Below, piece by piece: positions 24,551 to 35,100 of a DNA stretch of 64,000 nucleotides; the first letter of the stretch is position 1, and the number at the start of each line of letters is the position of its first letter. The position numbers were made by a program, and so were the translations under genes. Under the pieces are notes generated by a model. The model was not told where the DNA came from. It saw only the letters and a program-made list of their open reading frames with translations, and ran no database searches. Origin of the DNA: Planctomycetota bacterium (GTDB lineage Bacteria; Planctomycetota; PUPC01; JACPCR01); NCBI GenBank assembly GCA_016179685.1, contig JACPCR010000065.1, forward strand, positions 1-64,000, in the 5' to 3' direction.

Positions 24551-25207
24551 TGTGCGCCACCACGAGTTCGGAAAGCTCCACCCCACACCTGTGCAGGTGT
24601 GAGGGGTGACCGAACAGGAGTGCCAATTCCCTCCCCCACACCTGTGCAGGTGTGAGGAGCGACCGAACAGGAGTGCCAATTCCCTCCCCCACACCTGTGC
24701 AGGTGTGAGGGGTGACCGAACAGGAGTGCCAATTCCCTCCCCCACACCTGTGCAGGTGTGAGGGGTGTGCGCCACCACGAGTTCCGAAGCCTCCACCCCA
24801 CACCTGTGCAGGTATGAGGGGTGCGCGCCACCACGAGTTCCGAAAGCTCCACCCCACACCTGTGCAGGTGTGAGGGGCGACCGAACAGGAGTGCCAATTC
24901 CCTCCCCCACACCTGTGCAGGTGTGAGGGGTGCGCGCCACCACGAGTTCGGAAGCCTCCACCCCACACCTGTGCAGGTATGAGGGGTGCGCGCCACCACG
25001 AGTTCGGAAAGCTCCACCCCACACCTGTGCAGGTGTGAGGGGTGACCGAACAGGAGTGCGCATTGCGTGCCCCACACTTGTGCAGGTGAGAGGGGCGACC
25101 GAACAGGAGTGCCCATTGCGTGCCCCACACCTGTGCAGGTGTGAGGGGCGCGCACCACCACGAGTTCCGAAACCCTCGCCCGTACACCCTTTCAGGTGTG
25201 CGGCAAA
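24551..25207. repeat. Palindromic tandem array, 53/56-bp units
   Basis: Twelve units share an 18-base near-palindrome CACACCTGTGCAGGTGTG (8-base arms, 2-base centre) at 24584, 24637, 24690, 24743, 24799, 24855, 24908, 24964, 25020, 25073, 25126 and about 25183. Spacings are 53, 53, 53, 56, 56, 53, 56, 56, 53, 53 and about 57. Between them are two kinds of linker, A (GACCGAACAGGAGTG core) and B (GCCACCACGAGTTCGGAA core), in the order B A A A B B A B B A A B. All three minus-strand frames are stop-free across it. It is not a CRISPR: linkers are repeated. Function unknown; a mini-satellite or structured RNA. Confidence 0.9.
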
Positions 25208-25705
25208 CGGTTTTACCGCCTGTTCCATCGACGTCCTCGAAGACGTAAATTCAGTACGCAGTACACACATAAGCGGACGGTCAGATGCACGCGCAGCGGT
25301 CCGATTAGACGCGTCGCATTCGCCCCGCACCTGTTCAGGTGTGCGCACAGGCCGGTAATGTAACGACCCCAAGGCCCTGGCAGTGGCCGGGACCGCATGC
25401 CCTGCGCACAGTTGTTCAAGTGTGCGCAGGGGGCGCGACGACGACCTCGAGGCCTTACACGCGGGTCCCATCCCCTGCGCACAGTGGTCCAAGCTGGAGG
25501 CGACCGGGCTTCAGATGGAACGGTTGGCGAAACAGGGCTTGGCCTGTCTCATCCGAACTTAGCGCATGAAGTCCTGTGGTCGGGAGTGCTCCAGTTGAGA
25601 CCCCTGGACCATTCTTGAGTGCGGGCAGAAGGGGTCCAGGGATAAGGGGATAGGGGACAAGGGAAAGACGAAAGCCGCAGCCTTCAGCCTAGTAGACAAG
25701 CTCGT
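25208..25705. other. Intergenic region with degenerate palindromes, no gene
   Basis: Non-coding. Three further degenerate near-palindromes (GTTCAGG/GTTCAAG/GTCCAAG followed by TGTGCGC or similar) at about 25325-25350, 25402-25426 and 25474-25495 suggest an older, decayed extension of the array, with a longer and less regular period (81 and 73). The last 150 bases carry short purine-rich runs and the terminator-like palindrome at the end of the HEAT gene. Confidence 0.6.
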
Positions 25706-25710
25706 CTACT
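25691..25710 (-). terminator. Near-palindrome at the HEAT gene stop
   Basis: AGTAGACAAGCTCGTCTACT is a 20-base near-palindrome (one mismatch pair) that contains the TAG stop of the HEAT gene (25706-25708, minus strand). Possible hairpin terminator; a T-run is lacking. Confidence 0.45.
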
Positions 25711-27514
25711 GCCGGTCGATTTTGCGGATGGCTTCGGCCGCGCGGGACTGCATCGGCTCGTAGGGGTCGTTCATGGCTTGACGAAGGGCGGGCACGGCAT
25801 CCCTGGCCTCCGGCCCGATCTGGCCCAGGGCGTCCGTAGCATTCAGCCGTACGCCTTCATCCTCGTCTTTCAGAGCCTGGACCAGACGGGGCGCGGCCGC
25901 CTTGGCGCGCGGTCCCAAAGCGACCAGGGCGGCTGCGGCGGCGGACCGGACGTAAGCTTGGTCGTCGTCCAAGGCCGCGATCAACAGGGGCACGGCGGCC
26001 TCCGGATCGGGGTCGGTCGCTGAGAGAGCCTGTGCGGCGGCCTGCCGCACGCGGGGATGCTTGTCACTCAGCAGTGCGAGGAGAGAGGGCGAGGCCGATC
26101 GGGCTTCCGGCCCGATCCGGAACAGGGTCCAGGCGGCTGCTTCGCGGATGTCGGACTCGGGGTCGCCGAGTCTTTCGGCCAGCGGGCCCGCGGCTTCGGC
26201 CGCCTGGGGCCCAGCCAATTCCACTGCCCGGATGGCCTTGAGCCGCAGCTCCTTGTCCTCGTGTCCGAGGGCTGCGATGAATCCCCGAATGCTCTCCCCT
26301 CTTCGAGGATCGATCCGCTCGAGGGCGGTGACGGCTTCTTGCCTGACGCTGGGGTTGGCATCCGAAACACTCTGCACCAGGTCGGGGACTGCCCGCTTTG
26401 CCTTCTCGCGGAGGTGTCCCAGAGACAGGGCGGCCATGGAACGGACGTCAGGATGCTGATGGCGGAGGGCCTGAATCAGGAAATCGATGGGCTCGGGTTC
26501 GGTAGCGGCGAGCCTTCCCATGCCCATTACGGCGAGCTGGCGGACTCTTGGGTTTTCATCATTCAGGACTTCTGAGACGGCGGGCATGGCCGCCACGGCC
26601 TCGTGTCCGAGGTCTCCCAGGACATAAACGGCCGCGCCCCGGATATCGGCGTCATCAGCCTTCAATTCATCAAAGAGCGCCGGGATGACTTCCTTGTCGC
26701 CCCAACGAATCTTCCGGAGTGTCGCGGCAGCGGCCTTGTGGACGTCGTGGTTCTCGTCGCCCAGTCGGCTGATCAGCTCGGGTATCGCCTGCAAGGCGTC
26801 GGCCCCCGCGTCCCCCAGCCCGTGCGCCGCGTAGAACCGGATGGTCGGGTGGTGATTCCTGAGGGATCGAATCAAGGCGAGGATGGACGTGTCCTGCACC
26901 TGCGCCGGGTCTGCCTCCTGCACGGCCTCGATGGCCAGCTCGTTGGATTCTGCCTTGCCCTGCCAGAGTCCCTTCAGAAAAGGATCCTCCGCTGTATCGA
27001 TATTCAACATGCACTTCAGCCTATGCTGGCCCCGTCCAGGAAAAACATGCTCGAGTTCAACGGTCAGGGACTTGGAAGGCTCGAGGTGCAAGCCTGGAAA
27101 CCTGCCATGTCCGATCGCCAGGCCGGGATGCTGGAACTCATGAACCAGACCCTCCGGCCCGGTCTGGCGGGAACGAATGAACCGATCCACCCAGCCCGGA
27201 AAAAGCATGGAAACGGGTTGCTCGCCCATGTTCTTGATGGTGAGTTTGATGGTGACGGCCGAGCCCGCCACGATGGTTGCATCGGGCGGGTGGAGCTCGA
27301 GTCGCAAGATCGTATTGGGTCCGGACTGCTGCTCGGTCTGGGCGATTACCCGACCGACGGATAGACACGCAAGAAGAAGAGGGAGTCTAAGGGGTAGCGG
27401 CAAGAGAATAGGGATGCCTTGGCAGGGTGATCTGGGCCCGAGACAAAGAGCGAGGAACGCGGTCTGCCTGGAGGGCAGTGCTCTGTAGGCTGTCAGGAAA
27501 ATGTCCCGCTTCAC
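25706..27514 (-). CDS. Exported HEAT-repeat protein with N-terminal Ig-like region
   Basis: A 602-residue protein. I chose GTG 27514 because GGGAGA lies about 8 bases upstream and the coupled upstream gene ends 25 bases away. A long hydrophobic stretch around residues 35-58 (ILLPLPLRLPLLLACLS) is the signal or anchor. Residues about 65-185 are a beta-rich region with DATIVAGSAVTIKLTIKN. The remainder consists of about 12 HEAT repeats of 30-39 residues (e.g. AIPELISRLGDENHDVHKAA, AAVPLLIAALDDDQAYVRSA), a scaffold that binds partner proteins. Likely periplasmic. Likely cotranscribed with the FGE-like gene. Confidence 0.78.
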   Translation of the reverse strand: MKRDIFLTAYRALPSRQTAFLALCLGPRSPCQGIPILLPLPLRLPLLLACLSVGRVIAQTEQQSGPNTILRLELHPPDATIVAGSAVTIKLTIKNMGEQPVSMLFPGWVDRFIRSRQTGPEGLVHEFQHPGLAIGHGRFPGLHLEPSKSLTVELEHVFPGRGQHRLKCMLNIDTAEDPFLKGLWQGKAESNELAIEAVQEADPAQVQDTSILALIRSLRNHHPTIRFYAAHGLGDAGADALQAIPELISRLGDENHDVHKAAAATLRKIRWGDKEVIPALFDELKADDADIRGAAVYVLGDLGHEAVAAMPAVSEVLNDENPRVRQLAVMGMGRLAATEPEPIDFLIQALRHQHPDVRSMAALSLGHLREKAKRAVPDLVQSVSDANPSVRQEAVTALERIDPRRGESIRGFIAALGHEDKELRLKAIRAVELAGPQAAEAAGPLAERLGDPESDIREAAAWTLFRIGPEARSASPSLLALLSDKHPRVRQAAAQALSATDPDPEAAVPLLIAALDDDQAYVRSAAAAALVALGPRAKAAAPRLVQALKDEDEGVRLNATDALGQIGPEARDAVPALRQAMNDPYEPMQSRAAEAIRKIDRQ

Positions 27515-27539
27515 AACTCTTTTCTCCCGGAAAATCCCG

Positions 27540-28118
27540 TCAGGGGTTAGAGTCCCGAGCCAGCCGGAAGCCGACATTGCCTATAGCGGCGGCGGGCCCC
27601 ATGCCCCAGCGATAGGATGTGACACATTGCTTCTCAGTGTCGCCAAACCAGCCACCACCGCGTAAGACTCGAGTGGACGCGTCCTGACCCAGCCGCGAGG
27701 CACAGATTTCCCATACGTTGGCTGCCATGTTGTAGCAGCCATAAGCGCTGACACCGCCGGAAAACTCGTCGACGGGACAGGTCTTTTCAAACCCATCTTC
27801 CAGAGAGCCGCTATTGCATAATTTCACGGCAAACGCATCTCCCCAAGGATACACCCGCTTGCGCTTCAGCTTGGGTGACCAGGAGGCGGCCTTCTCCCAC
27901 TCCTGTTCGGTGGGTAAGCGCCCGCCGCGCCATCGACAATAGGACCAGGCATCATACCAATCCACCTGAACCGCCGGGTGATTCGGTGGGTCCCCTTTGA
28001 ACCGCTTCCCATGGTCCTGTCCGTCCGGCTCGCCTCCCAGCAACTCCATCTTCTGGACGGCGCTAAGCCTCTTCTCGACCGGCAATTTCTGAAGCTCTAC
28101 AAGCTGTTTCTCACCCAA
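27540..28118 (-). CDS. Formylglycine-generating-enzyme-like (SUMF1/FGE-sulfatase domain) protein, N-terminally short
   Basis: A 192-residue protein matching the C-terminal two-thirds of the FGE-sulfatase domain: [52 protein letters not shown] and the closing GFRLARD. Family enzymes oxidise a sulfatase Cys to formylglycine or serve as related oxygenase-like domains. The N-terminal part of the domain is not visible. The start is TTG 28118, with GGAGG 8 bases upstream; an ATG 21 bases earlier reads into a stop. The Cys needed for FGE catalysis is not evident, so function is unsure; it may be truncated. Confidence 0.68.
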   Translation of the reverse strand: MGEKQLVELQKLPVEKRLSAVQKMELLGGEPDGQDHGKRFKGDPPNHPAVQVDWYDAWSYCRWRGGRLPTEQEWEKAASWSPKLKRKRVYPWGDAFAVKLCNSGSLEDGFEKTCPVDEFSGGVSAYGCYNMAANVWEICASRLGQDASTRVLRGGGWFGDTEKQCVTSYRWGMGPAAAIGNVGFRLARDSNP

Positions 28119-28163
28119 TTCGCTTCCCTCCGGTCATTTGCGCTTCTTAGTTCCCTGAAAACC

Positions 28164-28213
28164 GCGTCCGACGGCAGCCGTCGGACGCCCTGAGGAAGCG
28201 CTTCGCTTCCTCA
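28164..28213 (-). terminator. Tandem hairpins 3' of the 1292-residue propeller gene
   Basis: Two strong inverted repeats lie just after the stop at 28214 (minus strand): GAGGAAGCG-CTT-CGCTTCCTC (28192-28212) and GCGTCCGACGGC-A-GCCGTCGGACGC (28164-28188), the second with a T-rich stretch (GGTTTTC) behind it on the minus strand. This resembles a two-step transcription terminator or 3'-end stabiliser. Confidence 0.6.
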
Positions 28214-31200
28214 TCAGGGTTGGACTTCGGCCGTGCCCCACAGGCGGGGGCTGGCCATGATCTCGCCCGGGACGTCGGCGGTCAGCCCGGTGGCCTTGTT
28301 CGACCAGTAGACGCGTGCGGCCCGATTGTTGCCCGTAGCGTCCGAGTAGATGACGCCGAGGTCAATCTTGTAGGACTTACCCGGCTGGGGTGAGAAATCG
28401 AGGGATTTCAGGGGAATCGCGGCTTCAAACGTATAGCTGCCCTGGCCCTTTCCGACCGACAGGACGGCATCCGCGAGGAGGGATACGGAATCGACGGTAT
28501 GCGAGCGCCAGGGGCTGGAGAAGGTCACCGGCTGTTTCGTGCCGGGCACCTTCCAGCGGTAGAGGACGGCGGCGGGCTTGTTGTCGAACACGGAGAGGAG
28601 CAGGCGGAGGTCGCCCACGACCGGCTGCTCCCGGCCCGGATCGGCGTCGGCGTCGGCGCCGAGCTGCAAGTCGAGGGAATCGCCGCTGATGAAGAGGTGC
28701 GTGAAGTCCTTTCCCCCATTGACCATGGGGTTGCCGTCACCCCAGACCTCGTAGGCCAGGCAGAGGTGTTCCGCCGCGGCGGCTACGGCCGCCCGGGCGC
28801 GGTAGGGCCCGGATGACCATTCCACGAACGATGTCTTGGGGAACTCATCGAGCTTGCCGTCGACGGCGGGCATCTGCGCCAGGCGTGAGAGGGTCAAGGT
28901 CCTGGGCGTGGCCTGCTCGGCAGCGCGTTTTTGGAGAAGCTGTTCGGAGGTTTGCAGGTCTTGTGCAGAAACGGCGAAGCCGCCACCCTCGATGGGCCTG
29001 AGCGTGTCGAATCCATGGAGCTGGATCAGGTTGTAGGAGGTACCTCCGGCGATGAGGTAGTACTCCTGCGTTTTTCTTGCCTTGAAGAAATAGCCGCCGA
29101 ACCATTCGGAGCCCATGGTGCCGCCGCCGAGCGGGACGCCCGGCAGGGCCTCCGCGGGCCAAGACACGGCGCCCGTGCGGGTGTCCTGGAACACGCTGGC
29201 CAGGAAAAGGCCATCCATCGTCATGAGGTAGAGCCGGCCCATGTTGGAATTCATGGCGAAGACGTGGCCGAGCGTAGTCTCCGTATCGGCCAGCCCGATG
29301 CAGCTCAGGGTGCCGACGAGGACGTCGTCGCGCTCCGGAATGGGAGCGGCATGCGAGCCGTGGACGTCGGACCAGGCGTCCTTGTAGGTCCAGAGGATGC
29401 TCCCGTCCTCCCGAACGCAGGCGAACGGCGATCCGGCGATAACCCGGCCGCCACGGGCGAGATAAAGCTTATGGAAGAGTCGGACCTCGCGGCTCAAGAT
29501 GAGCTTCTGCTGGCTGACGTCCCAGAGCGGGACGCCTCCGGGCGTCCATCCCTTGAGCGGTATCTTCCGGAGGCCTTCCTGGCAGGAGTAGAGGTTGAAG
29601 GATTCATCGAGCCAGTAGCCGCCCCAGTGTCCGTTGCCCAGGACGTAAGGGAGGTTGGCGGCGATCTCTTCCACCTGTCCGACTCCATCGTCATTGGCGT
29701 CGGACCACAGGAACGGGAGATGTTCGGGTGGCGGGGGACGCCGGCTTCCCCGAGGCGTGCCGGGCGGGTCTATGGGCACGGGCGGCGGCGTGAGGGGCAG
29801 GGGGACGTCCTTCAGATTCTTGACCTGGGCCGTGCCGAAGCGAGCAGCCGGGACGAAGGCCTCTCCCCGCCGGATGTACAGGACGCCTCGTTTGCCCATC
29901 AGGTACTCATGGTCGTTGAATTTCAGGAGTTCTCCGGACATGCCTTCGACCAGGCGGACTGCGACGGGCACGGCCTTGCCGGACTCGTAATCGAGGTGGA
30001 ACTCGCAGCCGACGCCGAAGAGGCGGGTCTTGTCGTCCAAATCCGCACAGGCGCCGGAGCCGCCGTAGCCGGTCGGCCCGAGAAAGTCCCGGACAAGCTG
30101 CCCCTCGGGAGTCCAAACGCTGATGCGCTTGGGCGAGAGGGTCCCCTCGGCGACCCAGAGGCGGCCATGCTCGTCCAGGTCGATCCCGGAGGGATTCCGC
30201 AGGTTCTGGGGCTGCCATAGACCCGGCTGCCGTCGGCCTCCCGCCTGCCCGATGGTGCGGAGGAATCGCCCGTCCGGTCCGAACACCTTGATCTGATGAG
30301 ACCCGTGGTCGGTGACGAAGGCCTGGCCCTGGCCGTCCAAGGCCATGTCGAAGGGCTGGTCGAGGTCGCTGGTAATCCAGGGAATGGGCTTTTCGCCCTC
30401 GATCTTGACGACCTGGGCGCCGGAGATGACATGAAGCGTGCCGCGGCCGTCGAAGGCGAGGCCGGCGGGCTTGGGCACGGGAACGTCCCCCAGCGGCTTC
30501 ACCGTTGCCTTGTCGAAAAAGCGAACCACGTCTGGCCCGGCGAGTGATACGGCGAGGCGGTCCGGACTCACGGCCAGGCCGGTGAGCGTGGCCTTCTCCT
30601 CCTGGGTCGCCACGGGAACGATGAGGAGGGGCTCGCCCGTCGTCTGGAATGGGGCGAACTGGCCGGACTTGACCTGGAGGCGGCCGACGGAGGGCGGCGG
30701 AGGGGGACTTGCATGGCCATTCATGCCCGCGTAGAGGAACGACTCATCGGCGGCGACGGCTCGGATTCCCTGGAATTTCCGTTCGCCCCATTTCTTCCGA
30801 CCGTCGAGGTCCGTGCCGATCATGGCCCATCCGGCCTCCCCGCCGCCTGCGGCGAGGATCATCATGCCTCGGCTCGCGGCCACGGCCACGGGCGGGCTGT
30901 GGTCGCTCATCCAGGCGCCAGTGTTATCCGCATTGTCCCAGGGAGGGATGCCGGCTGTGCCGTAGCTGGCCCGGTAGGTGGGCTCGATGCCCTGATGAAA
31001 GAGGCCGCGCCAGCGGTATGCCCCGGGTGCGACGAGCCGGCCCTGCTCGTCCGTGCAGTCCCAGAAATCGGTCCGGTCACCCTGGGCGCGCTGGGCCATG
31101 CCGATGAGGTTTTTCACGCGCACGCCCTGTTCGTTTTCGATGACCAGGGTTACGAAGCCGTCGAACGGCACGCGATATTGAAGGGCCACGGGCCCCTCGG

Positions 31201-32092
31201 TTTTCTGAAGGTAGAGGTCCGTCGGGCCGACGTCCGCCTTGGGCAGTTGCAGGTTTCCCTTGGGCTCGAGCTTGACGCTGCCCCATGCGTTTTCGGAGGT
31301 CCAGAAGAACTCGCGGCTCGTCTGGCCCTCGCGGAGGAGGTCCGCATAACGGTGGATGGGCCAGCTTCTGCCGTCGGGCCCGCCCCAGAGGAATTCCATG
31401 CCCATGTTGAAAGAGTCGCCGGCCGCATAGGACCGGGGCGGCTTGTAGGGCTGGCCGGTCTCGCGGACGGTGGCGGCCTGCCCGGTGATCAGCCGCCAGG
31501 GGAGCGAGATTTCCTGGACGTAGCTCTTGCCGTCGTCACCCTGGCGGAAGGCCTCGGCGGCCCCGGCCGCAAGGGCGTCATCCAGACCCGTGAACGCCGG
31601 CACTCCCTCGGGGTCCCCTTTCTTCCAGCCGTATCGGCCGTAGGCAATGCGGAGCACGGGCCGATCGCAGGCCGCGGAATACCAGGCGTCCACGTGCAGG
31701 GTCATGTCCGTCCTGACCCGGAGCTGCAGACAGTCGCTGCGCCAGCCGCTGCCAAGGTCGAAGCGCGGATCGACCTTGTTGAAGAGGGGGGTGGCATCGC
31801 GCCAGAGGATGGCGAGGTAAAAATGCTCGGGATCATGCATGGCCGCGACCCTGGCCGAATAGCTGGTCTTCATCCGGTAATTGGCGAAAACCTCGATCTG
31901 GCCGGAAAGGTCCCAGTCGTCGAGCTGGCCGTCGATCTGGACCTTTCCCGGCGGGGGCACGGCATGGAGGACGTGGTTCGTCGTCTGCTGGCCTCGGGCC
32001 GGGCCGTCGAGAAGGCACAGCCCGGCGAGGAGAGAAAGGACAACCCTACGGCCGCGGGCGCGAGGTCTTCCGGAGCTATTTTGAGGAGGCAT
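28214..32092 (-). CDS. Giant secreted propeller protein with CBM9-like ends (paralogue 1)
   Basis: A 1292-residue exported protein. Signal peptide about 1-35. Residues about 45-225: CBM9/DOMON-like domain (KVQIDGQLDDWDLSG). About 300-365: FlgD-like Ig (YRVPFDGFVTLVIENEQG, WDCTDEQGRLVAPGAYRWR). About 480-780: NHL-type beta-propeller (SPKRISVWTPEGQLVRDFLGP). C-terminal 240 residues: a second CBM9-like domain (VDGKLDEF, SLDLQLGADADADPG, VYWSNKATG). It is adjacent to, and shares this order with, the 1807-residue protein. CBM9-like domains bind sugars in some families, so surface glycan binding is suggested; no catalytic site is recognised. Confidence 0.8.
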   Translation of the reverse strand: MPPQNSSGRPRARGRRVVLSLLAGLCLLDGPARGQQTTNHVLHAVPPPGKVQIDGQLDDWDLSGQIEVFANYRMKTSYSARVAAMHDPEHFYLAILWRDATPLFNKVDPRFDLGSGWRSDCLQLRVRTDMTLHVDAWYSAACDRPVLRIAYGRYGWKKGDPEGVPAFTGLDDALAAGAAEAFRQGDDGKSYVQEISLPWRLITGQAATVRETGQPYKPPRSYAAGDSFNMGMEFLWGGPDGRSWPIHRYADLLREGQTSREFFWTSENAWGSVKLEPKGNLQLPKADVGPTDLYLQKTEGPVALQYRVPFDGFVTLVIENEQGVRVKNLIGMAQRAQGDRTDFWDCTDEQGRLVAPGAYRWRGLFHQGIEPTYRASYGTAGIPPWDNADNTGAWMSDHSPPVAVAASRGMMILAAGGGEAGWAMIGTDLDGRKKWGERKFQGIRAVAADESFLYAGMNGHASPPPPPSVGRLQVKSGQFAPFQTTGEPLLIVPVATQEEKATLTGLAVSPDRLAVSLAGPDVVRFFDKATVKPLGDVPVPKPAGLAFDGRGTLHVISGAQVVKIEGEKPIPWITSDLDQPFDMALDGQGQAFVTDHGSHQIKVFGPDGRFLRTIGQAGGRRQPGLWQPQNLRNPSGIDLDEHGRLWVAEGTLSPKRISVWTPEGQLVRDFLGPTGYGGSGACADLDDKTRLFGVGCEFHLDYESGKAVPVAVRLVEGMSGELLKFNDHEYLMGKRGVLYIRRGEAFVPAARFGTAQVKNLKDVPLPLTPPPVPIDPPGTPRGSRRPPPPEHLPFLWSDANDDGVGQVEEIAANLPYVLGNGHWGGYWLDESFNLYSCQEGLRKIPLKGWTPGGVPLWDVSQQKLILSREVRLFHKLYLARGGRVIAGSPFACVREDGSILWTYKDAWSDVHGSHAAPIPERDDVLVGTLSCIGLADTETTLGHVFAMNSNMGRLYLMTMDGLFLASVFQDTRTGAVSWPAEALPGVPLGGGTMGSEWFGGYFFKARKTQEYYLIAGGTSYNLIQLHGFDTLRPIEGGGFAVSAQDLQTSEQLLQKRAAEQATPRTLTLSRLAQMPAVDGKLDEFPKTSFVEWSSGPYRARAAVAAAAEHLCLAYEVWGDGNPMVNGGKDFTHLFISGDSLDLQLGADADADPGREQPVVGDLRLLLSVFDNKPAAVLYRWKVPGTKQPVTFSSPWRSHTVDSVSLLADAVLSVGKGQGSYTFEAAIPLKSLDFSPQPGKSYKIDLGVIYSDATGNNRAARVYWSNKATGLTADVPGEIMASPRLWGTAEVQP

Positions 32093-32121
32093 GGGGAGGG
32101 GTTCCTTTGGGTTTTCAAGTA

Positions 32122-35100
32122 TCAGCGCCTGGGCCGATCCTGCGTCCTGGGCTTGGGCCGCTTGACCGGCTCGGGCTCCTGACTTTCTTCGAGATCGTCT
32201 TCGATATTCGGGCTTTCGCCGCCGCCGATCTTCCCTTCATCCAGGGGGGAAAGCGAACGGATGTCCTCGGGACCTGAAATGCTCGATTCGGCGGCCAGCA
32301 GGTGGCCCCAGAGGTTGGGCGTCATCCGCACCTCGCTGGGAGCGTCGGAGATGATTGGCGTCGTCTCGTTGGACCAGTAATAGCGCCCCGTCACTGTGTG
32401 CCCGTGCTCGTCCGTCGTCAGGATGCCCCAGTCGAACCGGTAACGGCGGCCCGGCTCGGGCTTGAAGCCGAGGGTCTTGAGCGGCAGCGCGGCTTCGAGC
32501 TGGTAGCCCGGTCCCTGCTCCTGGATGGCGACTTCGGCATCATCGAGGCGGCGGACCTCTTCAATGACTTCGCGGCCGACCGGCGAGACGACCTCATACA
32601 CTGCGGCGGGATCGTGACCGGGCGACACGGGCCGATAGAGCACGGCGAGGGGTTTGCCGCTCGCCACGGTGATCAAGAGGCGCAGGTCGCCGGCTGCTGG
32701 CGCGTGTCGAGCCCGCGTCAGACCCGGGTCCGTGGCAAGCTGCAAATCGACGCTCGAGCCTGTCTTGAAGATGCGCCTCCAGTCCTCGGCATCGTTTCGC
32801 AGTGGGCCCCGATTCACCCGGTAGAAGAGGTAGAGGCGCTCGCGGTCGTAAGTGATCCTGAAGGAAGCCGTGGGAGCGGCCAGTGGGTCGCCCCGGGGGA
32901 TGCGGGCCACGGGCACGCCGAACCAGTCGTCATCGTCTCCATCGATCTTGGGGCTCGTGGAGAAGGGGTGAAGAAATAGAATGGGCGCTTCCCGCCAGTT
33001 CTTGCGCCTGGCCTGCTCGGTCTCCCAGGCCCTGGCCCGCTGGAGAACAGCTTCAGTTACGGAGACAGACCCCTGAGATCGGCGGAAGGAATCGAGTCCC
33101 TTGACCTCGACAAGGCTCGCATGGTTGTGTCCAGCAACGATGTAGCAACGGCCGCCGGACGCCTGGCAGAAGTATCCCCTGAAATGCTCGCCTCCGGGTG
33201 AGCAGGTGTCCAGCCGCAGGCCGCGCTGATGATCCTCCATCCCCCACCATGCGGTGTCCGGAATACGGTAGTCCCTGAAGACTGTGCCGGCCAGGATGCC
33301 GTCATGGGTCCAGATATTCCACGCCGCCGGGTTCGAGCTGTGTATCTGGAAGGCGCCGAGTTCGCCGCCGGCCGGGGCGTTCATAGAATCCGGATGGCAA
33401 ATATTCTCGAATTCGGCGACAACTTGGCCAGGGGTGTAGGGCGGGGCAGAATGGAGCGCCTGGACTCCGCTCCCGAGGGTTGGGTATCTCCACAACAATT
33501 CGGCCTGAGCCGTCACCACGCCGTTCCAGGCGCCACGGACAAAAAAATTGTCCCCAGGCAGCCATTCGAGTTGCAGGCTGCTGGCGGCAAACGGTTCGAG
33601 GGCGGGGAACGGGACTTCTTCCCAGACGGGGGCGCCGTGGGGCAGGATCTCCTTGACCCGGAAGAGGATGGAGCCGGCCATGAGACTCAGGTCGGCGTTG
33701 AAGCGGCCCACGAAAAAGGGGCTTCGCTCAATCTTGCGGAGTACCACCTCCGCGGGCTGAACCTCCCCATCGCCGTTGAGGTCCGACCAGGTAAAACGGT
33801 GGTCCTGCAGGCGGACGCCGCCGAGGGCCTCGAGCATTCCCGGCCCTGCAAGCGGGGCGAAATCGGCCGCGTTCCCCACGCCAGCGGCCAGCTTCAGATG
33901 GTTCTCCTCGTAGAGATAGACGAGCCCGACGGACTGGATTCCGAAACGTGTGCGGGTGACCATGTAACGGCGCTGATGGTATTCGATGGGTATTTCGCCC
34001 GGTGGCGTGGCATCCGTCCATATCAGGTTTTTCAGCCGCGAGGTGCCGCGTTCCCAATCGAGCTCGAACTCCATGGCCTTGTAGTAGAAGCGGCTCGGAT
34101 CGCGGGGATCGAGGATGCCTCCGCCCCCGTACTCGGCGGGACCGAGAAATTCGGCCAGGAACCGTCCGTCCAGCGTCCATTTCGAGATGCGCTTGGGATG
34201 AAAGGCGTATTCGACGACCCACAGGTGGTCTTCCGCGTCCACCGCCAGGGCGGTCACGTTCTTGAAGGCGCCCCTGTCCCAAGGCCCCGCCTTGCGGCCG
34301 CCGGGCCGTCCGATCGAGTGGAGAGGCCGGCCGTCGGGATCGAAAACCCTGACCACCTGACTCTCGGGCGAGGCATCGAAGATATAGAATCGGCCAAGGC
34401 GGTCGATCGCCAGGGCGGAGGCATCCGGGAGATTCTCGACGACCGTGCCGTGGTCCGATGCCCCCCGCGCTTCAGGATTGACCCGGATGAGGCGGGACCC
34501 GCTGAGGGCGTAAAGGCGGCCCGAAGCGTCAAGCTGGATGCATCCGGGCCGCTCCACCGGGATTTCCTTCTCGAGCGTTCCGTTTCGGCTGTCATAGAGG
34601 CCGATGCGCTCGGTCTCGCGGCCATCCAGGGGCGCTTCACCGCCGAGGTAGGCCAGGGGCGCTACGCCTTGGACACCGCAGCGACGAGGATCGGCCTCTT
34701 GTCCACCGCGGTCCCGGCGGACGCCCAGCGTCGGGTGGCTCGTGAAGGCCTGGGTGATGCGCAACCGAACCGCGCGGGTCACGACCTCCTGCCCGAAATC
34801 AACGGTGGCATCCAGGTAACGCGCATCGCCGTTCCAAGTGGCAGACGGCACGGTATAGTCGCGGCGTGCCTGCCGGTAGGTGGCCACCATCCTCCAATGC
34901 TCTTGCCCCTCGAGCGACACCTCATCCTTTTCCGACCCGATGAACACGTCAATCTCCGTGTTTTCGCCATCCACCTCTCGGATGGCCAGGCCGCGGAGGC
35001 TCACCGGCGACTTCCATTCGAGGAGGTAGATGCCGGGATGAGAGGGGCTGACAACGTTCGTGGCGTCGGCGCGCCACTCGCCTTTCTCACCGAGGATGCC

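Noticed and set aside
24584..25200. CRISPR array
   Set aside because: The palindromes are regularly spaced, but the linkers are only two kinds repeated many times, and there are no cas genes.
24306..25492. Long minus-strand frames with HTCTGVG-like repeats as genes
   Set aside because: They are translations of the non-coding tandem array in three frames and have no independent start signals.
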